NCBI GenBank assembly: GCA_001544655.2
Contig: FCOD02000010.1
Span: 62,001-126,000 of the forward strand
Reading direction: 5' to 3'
DNA from: Caballeronia turbans
GTDB lineage: Bacteria; Pseudomonadota; Gammaproteobacteria; Burkholderiales; Burkholderiaceae
DNA: 64,000 nucleotides
The notes under the pieces were generated by a model. The model was not told where the DNA came from, searched no databases, and saw nothing but the letters and a program-made list of their open reading frames with translations. The position numbers were made by a program, and so were the translations under genes. Below, piece after piece: positions 23,411 to 32,101 of this stretch; position 1 is the first letter of the stretch; every line of letters begins with the position of its first letter.

Positions 23411-23447
23411 CCTTGTCTCCTCGCTTCGTGCGAATGTCCCTGCGGCC

Positions 23448-23475
23448 GAAAAATAGAAATCATGTCTATTTTCGC
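23448..23475. promoter_or_regulatory. IclR operator candidate 2, in front of the MFS gene
   Basis: TCATGTCTATTTTCGC at 23460-23475 is identical to the block at 21279-21294. Its left arm, AAAATAGAAAT at 23450-23460, is a weaker match to the opposite half (one internal mismatch, two outer). The site lies about 38-64 bases upstream of the MFS start codon, a position suited to repression or activation of that promoter. Confidence 0.7.
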
Positions 23476-23783
23476 AACGGTAACGGACCGGCAGGGACTA
23501 CACAAGAAAAGGAAGGTCGGGGATTTCCCCTAGCGCGCCAAAACGCGGCGCGAAAATCGGCGTACGCCGATCCCACGCCGTCACCGCAGCGGAAGGTTTT
23601 GAAGGCACAGCGGCCGGAGTTCCGTTAGACGGCACCGGTGCAAAGCTAGACCGCGTCGAGCAATGCGCGCTTGAATCGTGATAAGAACGTCATGCAGGAC
23701 TATTGGCGCTACGACCACACTTCGGGTGAACCAGGCGCAATCGGAGACATCACGCATCTGCAACGCAATGCGCAACCAGAAAA
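23476..23783. other. Intergenic region, no gene seen
   Basis: About 310 bases between the MFS promoter and the SDR gene. Short open frames occur on both strands, without motifs or binding sites. It should contain the promoter of the SDR gene, which I cannot place with confidence. Confidence 0.45.
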
Positions 23784-24557
23784 ATGAACGAGACAATGAA
23801 ACTATTCAGCCTGCATGGCAGGCGGGCCCTGATCACCGGCTCCGGGCGCGGCATCGGCCTGGCGCTCGCACGGGGACTCGCGGGCGCCGGTGCTTCGATC
23901 GTGATAAACGATCGCAATGAGCAAAAAGCCGCCGATCTCGCCGCAGACCTGCGAGGCGAAGGCTTCGACGCCGGTTTCGCCGTGTTCGATGTGACCGACC
24001 GCGAGCAGGTCGTCGCGGCGATCGAACGTGTCGAGAAGACCATCGGCGCGATCGACATTCTGATCAACAATGCGGGCATCCAGCGCCGCGCGCCGCTCGA
24101 AAACTTCGACGAAGGCGACTGGAACGACCTGCTGCGCGTGAATCTCGACGGCGTATTCCAGGTCTCGCAGGCCGTCGCGCGGCACATGCTGGCGCGCGGG
24201 CGCGGCAAGATCATCAACATCGGGTCGGTGCAAAGCGAGCTGGCGCGACCGGGCATCGCGCCCTATGCAGCCACCAAAGGCGCCATTCGCATGCTGACCA
24301 AAGGCATGTGCGCGGAATGGGCGCGGCACGGCATTCAGGCCAATGCGATCGCGCCCGGCTATTTCGAGACCGATCTCAACCGCGCGCTCGTCGACGATCC
24401 GGCTTTCTCGGAGTGGCTCTGCAAGCGCACGCCCGCGGGCCGCTGGGGCCGCGTCGAGGAACTGTGCGGTGCGGCGGTGTTCCTCGCGTCGGCGGCGTCG
24501 GACTTCGTGAATGGGCAGACGCTTTTCGTCGATGGCGGATTGACCAGCGTGGTCTGA
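23784..24557 (+). CDS. SDR dehydrogenase, gluconate 5-dehydrogenase-like
   Basis: A 257-residue classical short-chain dehydrogenase. It has the cofactor motif TGSGRGIG (18-25), NNAG (with IQRRAP after it, frequent in gluconate 5-dehydrogenases), the catalytic Ser in NIGSVQSE, and YAATK. IdnO/GNO proteins interconvert 5-ketogluconate and gluconate with NADPH, but this group also oxidises other polyols and hydroxy acids. The first Met has no clear binding site; MKLFSLHG at 23796 is an alternative. It stands alone between the MFS promoter and a LysR gene, so its pathway is not clear from context. Confidence 0.8.
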   Translation: MNETMKLFSLHGRRALITGSGRGIGLALARGLAGAGASIVINDRNEQKAADLAADLRGEGFDAGFAVFDVTDREQVVAAIERVEKTIGAIDILINNAGIQRRAPLENFDEGDWNDLLRVNLDGVFQVSQAVARHMLARGRGKIINIGSVQSELARPGIAPYAATKGAIRMLTKGMCAEWARHGIQANAIAPGYFETDLNRALVDDPAFSEWLCKRTPAGRWGRVEELCGAAVFLASAASDFVNGQTLFVDGGLTSVV

Positions 24558-24751
24558 GCCGGTCGAGCCATGACCGTGTCCGACGACGTAGGAAATCGCG
24601 ATGCTCTCGATAGTCCCGAAGATATCGGCGATGTGTTCCAAGCTTGCGTTGATGCCGCTCGATCGGCGCCGGTTGACTTGCCACGGACTCCGTGACTATT
24701 CTCGTTTCACATGAAAGCGTCGCGGCAAAAGACCGCGCTCAGGAGACTCAG

Positions 24752-25663
24752 TTGCGTTTCGACCTACAATCGCTGAAGCTGTTCATCGCCGTCTGTGAGC
24801 ACGGCAGCATCGCGCGGGCAGCAGAATTCGAGAATATCGCCCCTTCGGCGCTCAGCAAGCGCATGTCCCAGCTTGAGGACATACTCAAGACCGCTCTGTT
24901 CGTGCGCAGCAACAAGGGCCTGGAACTGACAGTCGCGGCGGCAGCACTGCTGCAACACGCCCGGACGCTTCTGCGCGACATTCAACAGATGGAAAGCGAG
25001 CTGCTTGACCACGCCGAAGGCGTGCGTGGTCAGATCCGGCTGCACGCGAGCCTCTCGACCATCGTGCAGTACATTGCCAAAGATATCCGCGTTTTTCTGG
25101 ACCTGCATCCAGGTCTGCGGATCGACCTACAGGAAAGCCTGAGCCCTGCAGTGGTGCGCGCCGTGGCCGAAAACACTGCCGATATCGGCGTGTTCGGCGG
25201 CACCACCGTGACCGCTGGACTGCAGGTCTTTCCCTACCGCAGCGACCGGCTGGTCGTCATCATGCCGCCCGATCATCCACTCAGCCGTGCGGGCCGAGTG
25301 AGCTTCCGCGAGGTGGCCGAATACCCGCTCGTAGGACCTCAGGAAGGAAGCTATCTTAATTCGCTGGTGTTGCGCGCAGCGGCAGACCTCGACCACCCGC
25401 TTAAGCTCTCTATCCGGGTGAACGGCTTCGAGCCGGTGCGCAGCATGGTCGAGGCGCGGCTTGGCGTCGGGCTTGTACCCGAGCATCATGCTGAACGCTA
25501 CGTCAGCTCGGCGCCCTTGGTCGCCGTGCTGTTGGACGAGCCTTGGGCTGAGCGGCATTGGAAAATCTGTGTGCGCGAGGCGGAGTCGCTCCCCGCGCCC
25601 GTCCTGCTCTTTCTCAAGCATCTGCTAGCAAGTGCGCAGCAGCAAGCCGGAAATCACGAATAG
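24752..25663 (+). CDS. LysR-family regulator beside the leuCDB-like operon
   Basis: A LysR protein of 303 residues if started at the TTG at 24752, which has AGGAG six bases upstream. A GTG at 24692 would add 20 residues but lacks a site. The N-terminal helix-turn-helix spans FIAVCEHGSIARAAEF to SALSKRMSQLE, and the effector domain follows. Its last 10 bases overlap, tail to tail, the end of the SMP-30 gene that closes the long minus-strand operon. It is therefore a plausible but unproven regulator of that operon, whose promoter lies nearly 10 kb away. Confidence 0.87.
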   Translation: MRFDLQSLKLFIAVCEHGSIARAAEFENIAPSALSKRMSQLEDILKTALFVRSNKGLELTVAAAALLQHARTLLRDIQQMESELLDHAEGVRGQIRLHASLSTIVQYIAKDIRVFLDLHPGLRIDLQESLSPAVVRAVAENTADIGVFGGTTVTAGLQVFPYRSDRLVVIMPPDHPLSRAGRVSFREVAEYPLVGPQEGSYLNSLVLRAAADLDHPLKLSIRVNGFEPVRSMVEARLGVGLVPEHHAERYVSSAPLVAVLLDEPWAERHWKICVREAESLPAPVLLFLKHLLASAQQQAGNHE

Positions 25664-26577
25664 GCGAGCTTCAACCCCGCTTGCGGCCACGACAACGCAC
25701 CCAGACGTCCGGTGCCGGACATCGTGACATATGCTGTCTTCATGTCGGCGCCACCGAAGCATATGTTCGTCACCATGCCGTCCGGCACCGTGACTTGCCG
25801 CATCACCTCGCCAGACGGCGCGACCACGGTGATGCAGCCGGTGACCAACGTGGCCACGCAGATGTTCCCTTCCACATCCACTGCCAAACTATCGAATCGC
25901 TGGTAGCCGGCAAGCCCGCACACGAGACGCCCGCCGTGCGGGGATGGATACGGATGCTTGCGTGCCCTGCCCGGTGCCTCCAGGTCAAAAGCCCATAAGC
26001 GCGCCGTCTCGGTTTCCGCCACATAGACGGTACGGTCGTCCGGCGACAAGCCGACGCCGTTCGCCGTGGTAAGCGGATAAGCGACTTCGACAATCATCGA
26101 CCCATCGGCTCGCCCGTAATACAGGCCGGCGTGATCGCGATCACGCAGCCGGTTCTTGCCAAAATCGGTGAAATAAAAACCGCCTTCGTGGTCGAACACG
26201 ATGTCGTTGGGGCCGCACAGCGGATGATCGCCGCAGCGGTCGTAGAGCGTCGTGAGCGCACCCGTACGCGGGTCGAACCGTTCGATTCGACCGCTCGTAT
26301 AGCCTGGATGGATACCCGGCCGAGTGCGATTGAGCCCGGCGACGGTACGGAAAAGGAACCCCCCGTTATTGCAGATGTAAAAAGCACCATCCGGACCCAA
26401 GGCCAAACCGTTCGGCCCTCCGCCGATTTTCGCAAGGACGCTCACCGTACCGTCAACAGCTACGCGACTGATGGTCTCACGCTCGATTTCGACCAGCACG
26501 ACCGAGCCATCAGACATCGCCACGGGTCCCTCGGGAAACATCAAGCCTTCCGCGAGGATGCGGACGTCGCTCTCCAT
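25654..26577 (-). CDS. SMP-30/gluconolactonase-family lactonase
   Basis: A 307-residue six-bladed beta-propeller. The metal-binding Glu is in the N-terminal FPEGP; Asn and Asp ligands are in GPNDIVFD and FDSLAVD; repeats such as NGLALGPDGAFY and NGVGLSPDDRTVY mark the blades. Family enzymes hydrolyse sugar lactones (gluconolactone, xylonolactone) and other lactones with a divalent metal. The start at 26577 is chosen because AGGAG is 7 bases upstream; the ATG at 26583 would be too close. It is the last gene of the leuCDB-like/ABC operon, so it likely opens a lactone form of the imported compound. Confidence 0.84.
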   Translation of the reverse strand: MESDVRILAEGLMFPEGPVAMSDGSVVLVEIERETISRVAVDGTVSVLAKIGGGPNGLALGPDGAFYICNNGGFLFRTVAGLNRTRPGIHPGYTSGRIERFDPRTGALTTLYDRCGDHPLCGPNDIVFDHEGGFYFTDFGKNRLRDRDHAGLYYGRADGSMIVEVAYPLTTANGVGLSPDDRTVYVAETETARLWAFDLEAPGRARKHPYPSPHGGRLVCGLAGYQRFDSLAVDVEGNICVATLVTGCITVVAPSGEVMRQVTVPDGMVTNICFGGADMKTAYVTMSGTGRLGALSWPQAGLKLAYS

Positions 26578-26593
26578 GTTCATTCTCCTCAGT

Positions 26594-27619
26594 TCAGCGC
26601 TTGCCCGCATTCTCGACGAAATGGTTGTCGTACGTAGCCTTCAGGTCGATCGAAGCTTTGCCGATGTCGGGATCGAATGCGGTCAACACATCATGTACGG
26701 TATGCGCGGCAGCGTCGGTCATCAGGCCGTCGCGCGAAATGCAGCTTTGCATGTTGGCGTAGGCACGAGCGAAGACATCCTTCTCGGCGAGAGCATATTG
26801 CGGCGGTACGGCGGCGGCGACCTGCTCAGGCGTTGCATGCACCATCCAGCGCTCAGCCTCGAGGATGGCATTCGTTACCGCTTGCACGGTGTTCGGATAT
26901 TTGACGAGGAAGTCTTTGGTCGTGTAGATGGCAGCTTCCGGATAGTCGCCGCCCAGTGTCGCGCGCGTTCCGGCCGGGTCTCGCATCACAGCCAACGGAA
27001 ACAGATCGCCGCTGCCCTGCAGAACGGTAGCGACCGGGTCGTTGCTCATCAGTGCGTCGATCTGACCACTGCGCGCTGCAGCGATCGCCCCGGCAGAGGA
27101 GCCGACGCCAATGATCGATACGTCGCCGGGCTTTACGCCGGACTTGCTCAGCAGATAGTTCACGCCCATGTGAAAGCTCGATCCGGGCGAGCTCACGCCA
27201 ATGCGCATGCCCTTCAGATCCGCATAAGTCTTGATCCTGGCGTGGCTTGCGCGAGTCGCACCGAATACCCATCCGGGGCACGAGGCCAAGGTCACGAACG
27301 AGACCAGCTTCTGCCCTTTGGCGGCCATCGTTATCGTATTGGAGTAGGCCCCAGCCACTATGTCGGCACTACCGCCCATCATTGCCTGCAGCGCCTTGGC
27401 GCCTCCACTGAACACGCCGATTTCAACGTCTAGCCCGGCCTGTTTGAAGTATCCCCGACTGTCCGCGATGACGAACGGCAGGTAAGGAAAACCGACACCC
27501 GCCGCCGCCAGGTGGAGCCTGGGCTTTTCCGGCACAGGCGCGCCACTGGCGGCCGACGCATTCGAGACGGCGGCGAAGGTTGCCAATGCGATAGAAACTC
27601 GACGCCAAAGCGCTGTCAC
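26594..27619 (-). CDS. ABC importer substrate-binding protein 2 (SsuA/TauA/NMT1-like)
   Basis: A 341-residue secreted binding protein: basic N-terminus, hydrophobic stretch and an AxA-type cleavage region near residue 24, then the NMT1/SsuA two-lobe fold with YLPFVIADSRGYFKQAGLDV. It shares long blocks with the binding protein at 30967 (VAGAYSNTITMA, DLKGMRIGVS, DVSIIGVG), so they are paralogues within one operon. It has no permease of its own and probably shares the one at 29329. The family binds sulfonates, nitrate, pyrimidine precursors and carboxylates. Confidence 0.87.
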   Translation of the reverse strand: MTALWRRVSIALATFAAVSNASAASGAPVPEKPRLHLAAAGVGFPYLPFVIADSRGYFKQAGLDVEIGVFSGGAKALQAMMGGSADIVAGAYSNTITMAAKGQKLVSFVTLASCPGWVFGATRASHARIKTYADLKGMRIGVSSPGSSFHMGVNYLLSKSGVKPGDVSIIGVGSSAGAIAAARSGQIDALMSNDPVATVLQGSGDLFPLAVMRDPAGTRATLGGDYPEAAIYTTKDFLVKYPNTVQAVTNAILEAERWMVHATPEQVAAAVPPQYALAEKDVFARAYANMQSCISRDGLMTDAAAHTVHDVLTAFDPDIGKASIDLKATYDNHFVENAGKR

Positions 27620-27671
27620 GATGATATGTCTCCGTTGGAAATGTGTCTTGCGCGGCCGTGTCGTGAAGCGT

Positions 27672-28514
27672 TCAGCCTTGCACGACGTTCTGGCGCTGCT
27701 GCCCGAGGCCCTCGATGCCCAGCGTCACAACATCGCCCGGTTTCAGATAGACCGGAGGTTTTTGCCCCAGGCCGACTCCGGGAGGTGTGCCCGTGGAGAT
27801 AATGTCGCCCGGCTGCAATGACATGAACTGCGACAGGTACGACACCAGGTAGCGCACGCCATACACCATGGTGACCGTACTGCCGTTCTGATAGCGATGT
27901 CCGTTGACTTCCAGCCACATCGGCAGCGTCTGCGGGTCGCGCACCTCGTCCGCGGTTACGAGCCAGGGCCCCGTCGGACCGAACGTATCCGCCGACTTGC
28001 CCTTGGTCCATTGGCCCTGACGCTCCGCCTGAAACGCGCGCTCGGACACATCGTTGATGACGCAATAGCCCGCGACATGGTTCATGGCATCGGCTTCGCT
28101 GACGTACTTGGCTGTCTTCCCGATGACCACGCCCAATTCCACTTCCCAGTCGGTCTTGATCGAGTCGCGCGGAATCTCGATCGTGTCGTTCGGACCAACG
28201 ATCGCGCTCGTAGCCTTCATGAAAATGATAGGCTCCGGCGGGACCGTGGCACCGGTTTCTGCCGCGTGGTCAGAGTAGTTCAAGCCGATGCAGATAAACT
28301 TGCCCGTGCCACCCACGCAGGGCCCGAGGCGCGGACTGCCTTCTACGCGCGGTAACGACGCGGCATCGAGCGCCTTCAGGCGTGCAAGGCTATCGGGTAG
28401 CAGAGCTTCGCCGGCAATATCGGCAACATGGTTCGACAAGTCCCGAATATTTCCCTCGGCATCGAGAAGGCCCGGCTTCTCCTGGCCCGGTGAACCGTAG
28501 CGCAACAGCTTCAT
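27672..28514 (-). CDS. Fumarylacetoacetate hydrolase-family enzyme
   Basis: A 280-residue FAH-fold enzyme. The metal site is visible as a Glu in EPIIFMKATSAI, a Glu in DWEVELGVVIGK, and an Asp in GYCVINDVSERAFQ; the C-terminal TGTPPGVGLGQKPP is the usual substrate loop. The closest functional types are ureidoglycolate lyase-like and 2,4-dioxo-3-deoxy-L-fuconate hydrolase; others decarboxylate oxaloacetate or cleave acylpyruvates. It follows the SDR after 15 bases. In sugar-acid pathways such an SDR makes a 2,4-dioxo acid that the FAH enzyme then cleaves to pyruvate, and that is my inference here. Confidence 0.85.
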   Translation of the reverse strand: MKLLRYGSPGQEKPGLLDAEGNIRDLSNHVADIAGEALLPDSLARLKALDAASLPRVEGSPRLGPCVGGTGKFICIGLNYSDHAAETGATVPPEPIIFMKATSAIVGPNDTIEIPRDSIKTDWEVELGVVIGKTAKYVSEADAMNHVAGYCVINDVSERAFQAERQGQWTKGKSADTFGPTGPWLVTADEVRDPQTLPMWLEVNGHRYQNGSTVTMVYGVRYLVSYLSQFMSLQPGDIISTGTPPGVGLGQKPPVYLKPGDVVTLGIEGLGQQRQNVVQG

Positions 28515-28529
28515 ATGTGTATGCTCGCT

Positions 28530-29285
28530 TCAATAGGTGGCGCGTCCGCCAGACAGATCAAAAACCGCGCCAGTGGTAAAGGAGTTCTCTTCGCTCGCGA
28601 GCCAGGCGATCATGGCGGCGGCCTCATTGAGTTCGAGGAAACGGCCGCGCGGGATCTTGCCCAACATGTATTCGATATGCTCGGGCGCCTGCTCCATCGC
28701 GCCAGGTGTGCGCGCAACGGCAGGAGTGACGCAATTGACTGCTATGTCGTGACGCGCCAGCTCCTTTCCCAGCGACTTGGTCATTGCGATGACCGCGGCC
28801 TTGGCCGAGCTGTAGGCCGACGCATTCGGGTTACCTTCCTTGCCGGCGACCGAGGCGAGATTGACGATGCGGCCATAGTTCTGGCGGACCATCTCCGGGA
28901 CCACCGCACGGCAGCAGTGAAAGGTACCGTTGACGTCGATCTCCATCACCTGCTTCCAGATATCGATCGGATACTCGATCAGAGGCGCATTCGGGCCAAC
29001 AATCGCCGCGTTGTTGATCAGGATATCGATACGTCCCGCGGATTTCATCGTTCCCGCGACAGCCGCTTGCACGCTCGCGAAGTCGGCAATGTCGACGCAC
29101 TCGAAGTGAACGTCGTGCTGACTCAGCTGGGTACGGGCCTGCTCGATGCCGGCAGGATTGACGTCCCAGATCACGAGCCGGGCACCCGATTCGAGCAGCC
29201 GGCGGCCGACTTCCAGACCGATGCCTTGCGCGCCGCCGGTCACGACGGCGACGCGGCCCGTCAGATTGATTTTGTTGGTCTGCAA
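28530..29285 (-). CDS. SDR dehydrogenase in the leuCDB-like operon
   Basis: A 251-residue classical SDR with the cofactor motif GGAQGIG, NNAAIVGPNAP, the catalytic Ser in NLASVAGKEGNP, and YSSAK. The start is an unusual TTG at 29285, supported by GAGGA seven bases upstream; no ATG gives the N-terminal beta strand. It resembles 2-keto-3-deoxy-L-fuconate and other sugar-acid dehydrogenases. It lies between the permease and the FAH gene. Together the pair could oxidise a hydroxy-oxo acid and cleave the product. Confidence 0.85.
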   Translation of the reverse strand: MQTNKINLTGRVAVVTGGAQGIGLEVGRRLLESGARLVIWDVNPAGIEQARTQLSQHDVHFECVDIADFASVQAAVAGTMKSAGRIDILINNAAIVGPNAPLIEYPIDIWKQVMEIDVNGTFHCCRAVVPEMVRQNYGRIVNLASVAGKEGNPNASAYSSAKAAVIAMTKSLGKELARHDIAVNCVTPAVARTPGAMEQAPEHIEYMLGKIPRGRFLELNEAAAMIAWLASEENSFTTGAVFDLSGGRATY

Positions 29286-29328
29286 TTTAGTTCCTCAAGG
29301 TTGAATCACGCATCCCATGCACTCGCGC

Positions 29329-30135
29329 TCAGGCGCTAGCGGCCACCGTCTGCCCGGCCACGGGGCGCCAGCGCAGCAGATAGTCTTCGATCATCGATAC
29401 CGCTGTATCGAGCACGAGAGCGAACACGGTGAGCACGAGGATCCCCGCGATGACCGAATTGATATCGAACACGCCTTCGGCCAGCAGAATCAGGTAGCCA
29501 ACGCCTTTCTCCGAGCCCAGATACTCGCCCACCACGCTGCCGACGAAGGCGATGCCGATCGCGTTATGCAGGCTCGAAAACACCCAGCTCGTCGCCGATG
29601 GCAAATACACGTGCCTCATCAGTTGACGCGAGTTGGCGCCTAGCATCCGGGTGTTCGACAACACTGTCGGGCTCACCTCGCGGACACCCTGAAACACGTT
29701 GAAGAAGACCACGAAGAAGACAAGCGTTACGCCCAACGCTACTTTCGACCAGATGCCCAGTCCGAACCAAAGCGCGAAAATGGGCGCAAAGATCAATCGC
29801 GGCATCGAGTTCATTGCTTTGATGAACGGATCGAACACGACGGCCAGAAACGGGCTAAGGGCAAGCCAAAGGCCGCATCCCAATCCCAGGACCGTGCCGA
29901 TTGCGAACGCAAGCATGGTCTCGAGCAGGGTCGTGTACAAATGGCGGAAGACCGAGCCCGTCACGAACCACTCGACGATGCGACGAGCCACACCTACAGG
30001 GTCTCCGAAGAAGAACGGGGACAGCCACTTCTGATAGGTGCCAAGCCACCAGAGGAACAGGACACCGATCAAAATTGCCAGCCGCGTCACCAGAACGGTG
30101 AAACGATTGTTTGGACTAAACTCGATTGCGCGCAT
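29329..30135 (-). CDS. ABC importer permease (SsuC/TauC type)
   Basis: A 268-residue inner-membrane protein with about six hydrophobic helices and the cytoplasmic EAA-type loop NTRMLGANSRQLMRHVYLP that docks the ATPase. Its first 20 bases overlap the end of the ATPase gene, showing translational coupling. It should form a homodimer. As the only permease in the operon it must serve both binding proteins. Confidence 0.9.
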   Translation of the reverse strand: MRAIEFSPNNRFTVLVTRLAILIGVLFLWWLGTYQKWLSPFFFGDPVGVARRIVEWFVTGSVFRHLYTTLLETMLAFAIGTVLGLGCGLWLALSPFLAVVFDPFIKAMNSMPRLIFAPIFALWFGLGIWSKVALGVTLVFFVVFFNVFQGVREVSPTVLSNTRMLGANSRQLMRHVYLPSATSWVFSSLHNAIGIAFVGSVVGEYLGSEKGVGYLILLAEGVFDINSVIAGILVLTVFALVLDTAVSMIEDYLLRWRPVAGQTVAASA

Positions 30136-30970
30136 AGCTTTTCAGAACCTCGCCTCGAAGCACGTCCCAAATCTGGGTGTGCAGTTGAAGGAAACGCTGC
30201 GTCATCCGGATCTCCGACATTTCGCGCGGCCGCTCCAGATCGATCTCGAACTCGGCGATGGGTCGCGTACCGGGTCCCGCCGACAGCACGATGACCCGGT
30301 CGGAAAGCGAGATAGCCTCTTCCAAATCGTGAGTCACGAACATCACGGACTTGCGATCGCGTGACCACAGTTGCAACAGCTCGTTTTCCATCAGGTGGCG
30401 GGTCTGGATATCGAGCGCGCTGAATGGTTCGTCCATCAGAATGATGCGCGGATTGAGCGCCAGGGCTTGCGCCAAACCGGCCCGCTTGCGCATGCCGCCG
30501 GACAGCTGATGGGGGTATTTCTTCCCATGACCTTGCAGCCCCACTCGCTCGAGCCAGCCACGGGCGACACCCAAGGCTTCTTCGCGCGGCATTCCGCGAA
30601 ATATCAAGCCGATCGCAATGTTCTCTTCGGCCGTCTTCCACGGCATGAGCGCATCCACCTGAAACAGGTAGGCGGCCTGTGTATTGAGACCCTGGGTCAG
30701 CTTCTTGCCGAACACGCTCAGGCTGCCCGACGAAGGCCGGGTGAGCCCGGCCGCCACGTTCAGCAGTGTCGACTTGCCGCAACCCGTGGGGCCGACAATC
30801 GAGACGAACTCTCCGTCCCTTATCGTCAAACTGCCGCCAGAAACTGCGGTGTAGGTCTGGGCATGCTTGCCATTGCCGGCAAAGGTGCAGGTCACGTTGT
30901 CGAAGCGTAACGCTTCACGCACTTCTGCCTGTCCGCTGTCGAGCGGGATGCTACATGCTGCGGTGCTCAT
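30116..30970 (-). CDS. ABC importer ATPase (SsuB/TauB type)
   Basis: A 284-residue ABC ATPase with Walker A GPTGCGKST, Q-loop YLFQVDALMPWKT, signature LSGGMRKRAGLAQ and Walker B IILMDEPFSALD, followed by the switch His in FVTHDLEEA. The QVDALMPWK loop and the overall size fit the nitrate/sulfonate/taurine group. The signature has M-R-K-R where Q-Q-R is common. Its start codon overlaps the stop of the upstream binding-protein gene by four bases. Confidence 0.92.
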   Translation of the reverse strand: MSTAACSIPLDSGQAEVREALRFDNVTCTFAGNGKHAQTYTAVSGGSLTIRDGEFVSIVGPTGCGKSTLLNVAAGLTRPSSGSLSVFGKKLTQGLNTQAAYLFQVDALMPWKTAEENIAIGLIFRGMPREEALGVARGWLERVGLQGHGKKYPHQLSGGMRKRAGLAQALALNPRIILMDEPFSALDIQTRHLMENELLQLWSRDRKSVMFVTHDLEEAISLSDRVIVLSAGPGTRPIAEFEIDLERPREMSEIRMTQRFLQLHTQIWDVLRGEVLKSYARNRV

Positions 30971-31992
30971 GGCTGGACCTCCGCCGCCTTTCTGACGAAC
31001 CGATTGTCATAGGTCGTGGCGAGGTCGATTTTGGCCGACGCTACCGCAGGGTCGAAGGCTGCAAGCACCTCATGCACCGTCTGCGCGCCTTTGGGGGTGA
31101 TCTCCCCGTTCTGCGCGATGCAGCGGCGGCTATTCGTGAAGGCCTCGGCATAGAGCGCCTTGTTCTCGCCCAAAAACTGCGGCGGCACGTTGTCTGCGAC
31201 TTGCTGCGGCGTGGCCTTGGCTATCCACTTTTCCGCGCGCACGATTGCATTGGCGACTGCCTGGACCGTCTTGGGATTCTTGTCGATGAAGTCCTGCGTC
31301 GCGAATACGCTCGACTCGGGATAGTCGGAGCCGAACACCTTCACGTTGCCGTCCGCCGTACGCATGTTCTCGAGCGGTCTCAGGCTGCCATCCTTCGTCA
31401 GAATCGTGGCACTCGGGTCATTGACGATGAGCGCATCGATCTGACCCGCACGCACCGCTGCAACGGCACCGGCCGCCTGCCCCACGCCGATGATCGACAC
31501 GTCCGAAGGCTGCAGCCCCGCCTTGTGCAAGATGTAGTTGACCGCCATGTGCGTGCTGGAGCCTGGCGCGCTCACGCCGATTCGCATGCCCTTCAAATCC
31601 TTGGGCGACTTGACGTCTGTCTCGTGTTTCTGAGACACGCCAAAGATCCAGCCCGGGCAAATCACTTGTGCGGCCACCACGACGAGGTGCTGACCCTTCG
31701 TCGCCATGGTGATCGTGTTCGAATAGGCGCCCGCCACCATATCGGAGCTGCCGCCCAACAAGGCCTCCAGCGTCTTTGAACCTCCGGAAAATGCCGCGAT
31801 GGTTACGTCGAGCCCTTCGTCCTTGAAGTAGCCGCGCTGCTTGGCAACGAGCATGGGCAGGTATGTGATGCCAGTCGACGCCGCTGCAATGTGCAACTCG
31901 GGCTTCTCCGGCGTGTCCTTCGCCACTGCCGTGGCTGATGCGCAAGCGAGTTCCACGGCTGCGCACAATGCAACAGCGAATTTCAGCTTCAT
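30967..31992 (-). CDS. ABC importer substrate-binding protein 1 (SsuA/TauA/NMT1-like)
   Basis: A 341-residue secreted binding protein. The start at 31992 is set by GGAGGAG six bases upstream and gives a good signal peptide (MKLKFAVALCAAVELACASA, cleavage near ATAVAKD). The mature part begins KPELHIAAAS and contains YLPMLVAKQRGYFKDEGLDV and the blocks shared with its paralogue at 26594. It is coupled to the ATPase gene by a 4-base overlap, so it is the core binding protein of the importer. Confidence 0.89.
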   Translation of the reverse strand: MKLKFAVALCAAVELACASATAVAKDTPEKPELHIAAASTGITYLPMLVAKQRGYFKDEGLDVTIAAFSGGSKTLEALLGGSSDMVAGAYSNTITMATKGQHLVVVAAQVICPGWIFGVSQKHETDVKSPKDLKGMRIGVSAPGSSTHMAVNYILHKAGLQPSDVSIIGVGQAAGAVAAVRAGQIDALIVNDPSATILTKDGSLRPLENMRTADGNVKVFGSDYPESSVFATQDFIDKNPKTVQAVANAIVRAEKWIAKATPQQVADNVPPQFLGENKALYAEAFTNSRRCIAQNGEITPKGAQTVHEVLAAFDPAVASAKIDLATTYDNRFVRKAAEVQP

Positions 31993-32101
31993 GGTTGTCT
32001 CCTCCCTTTCTAGGGATGTTGGTGCGAACAACTGCCCTGGACGGACTGGCACTTCGTGACCGTGACGCCGAGATGGCAGCCAGCCCAAGGCGCGATCCGC
32101 C

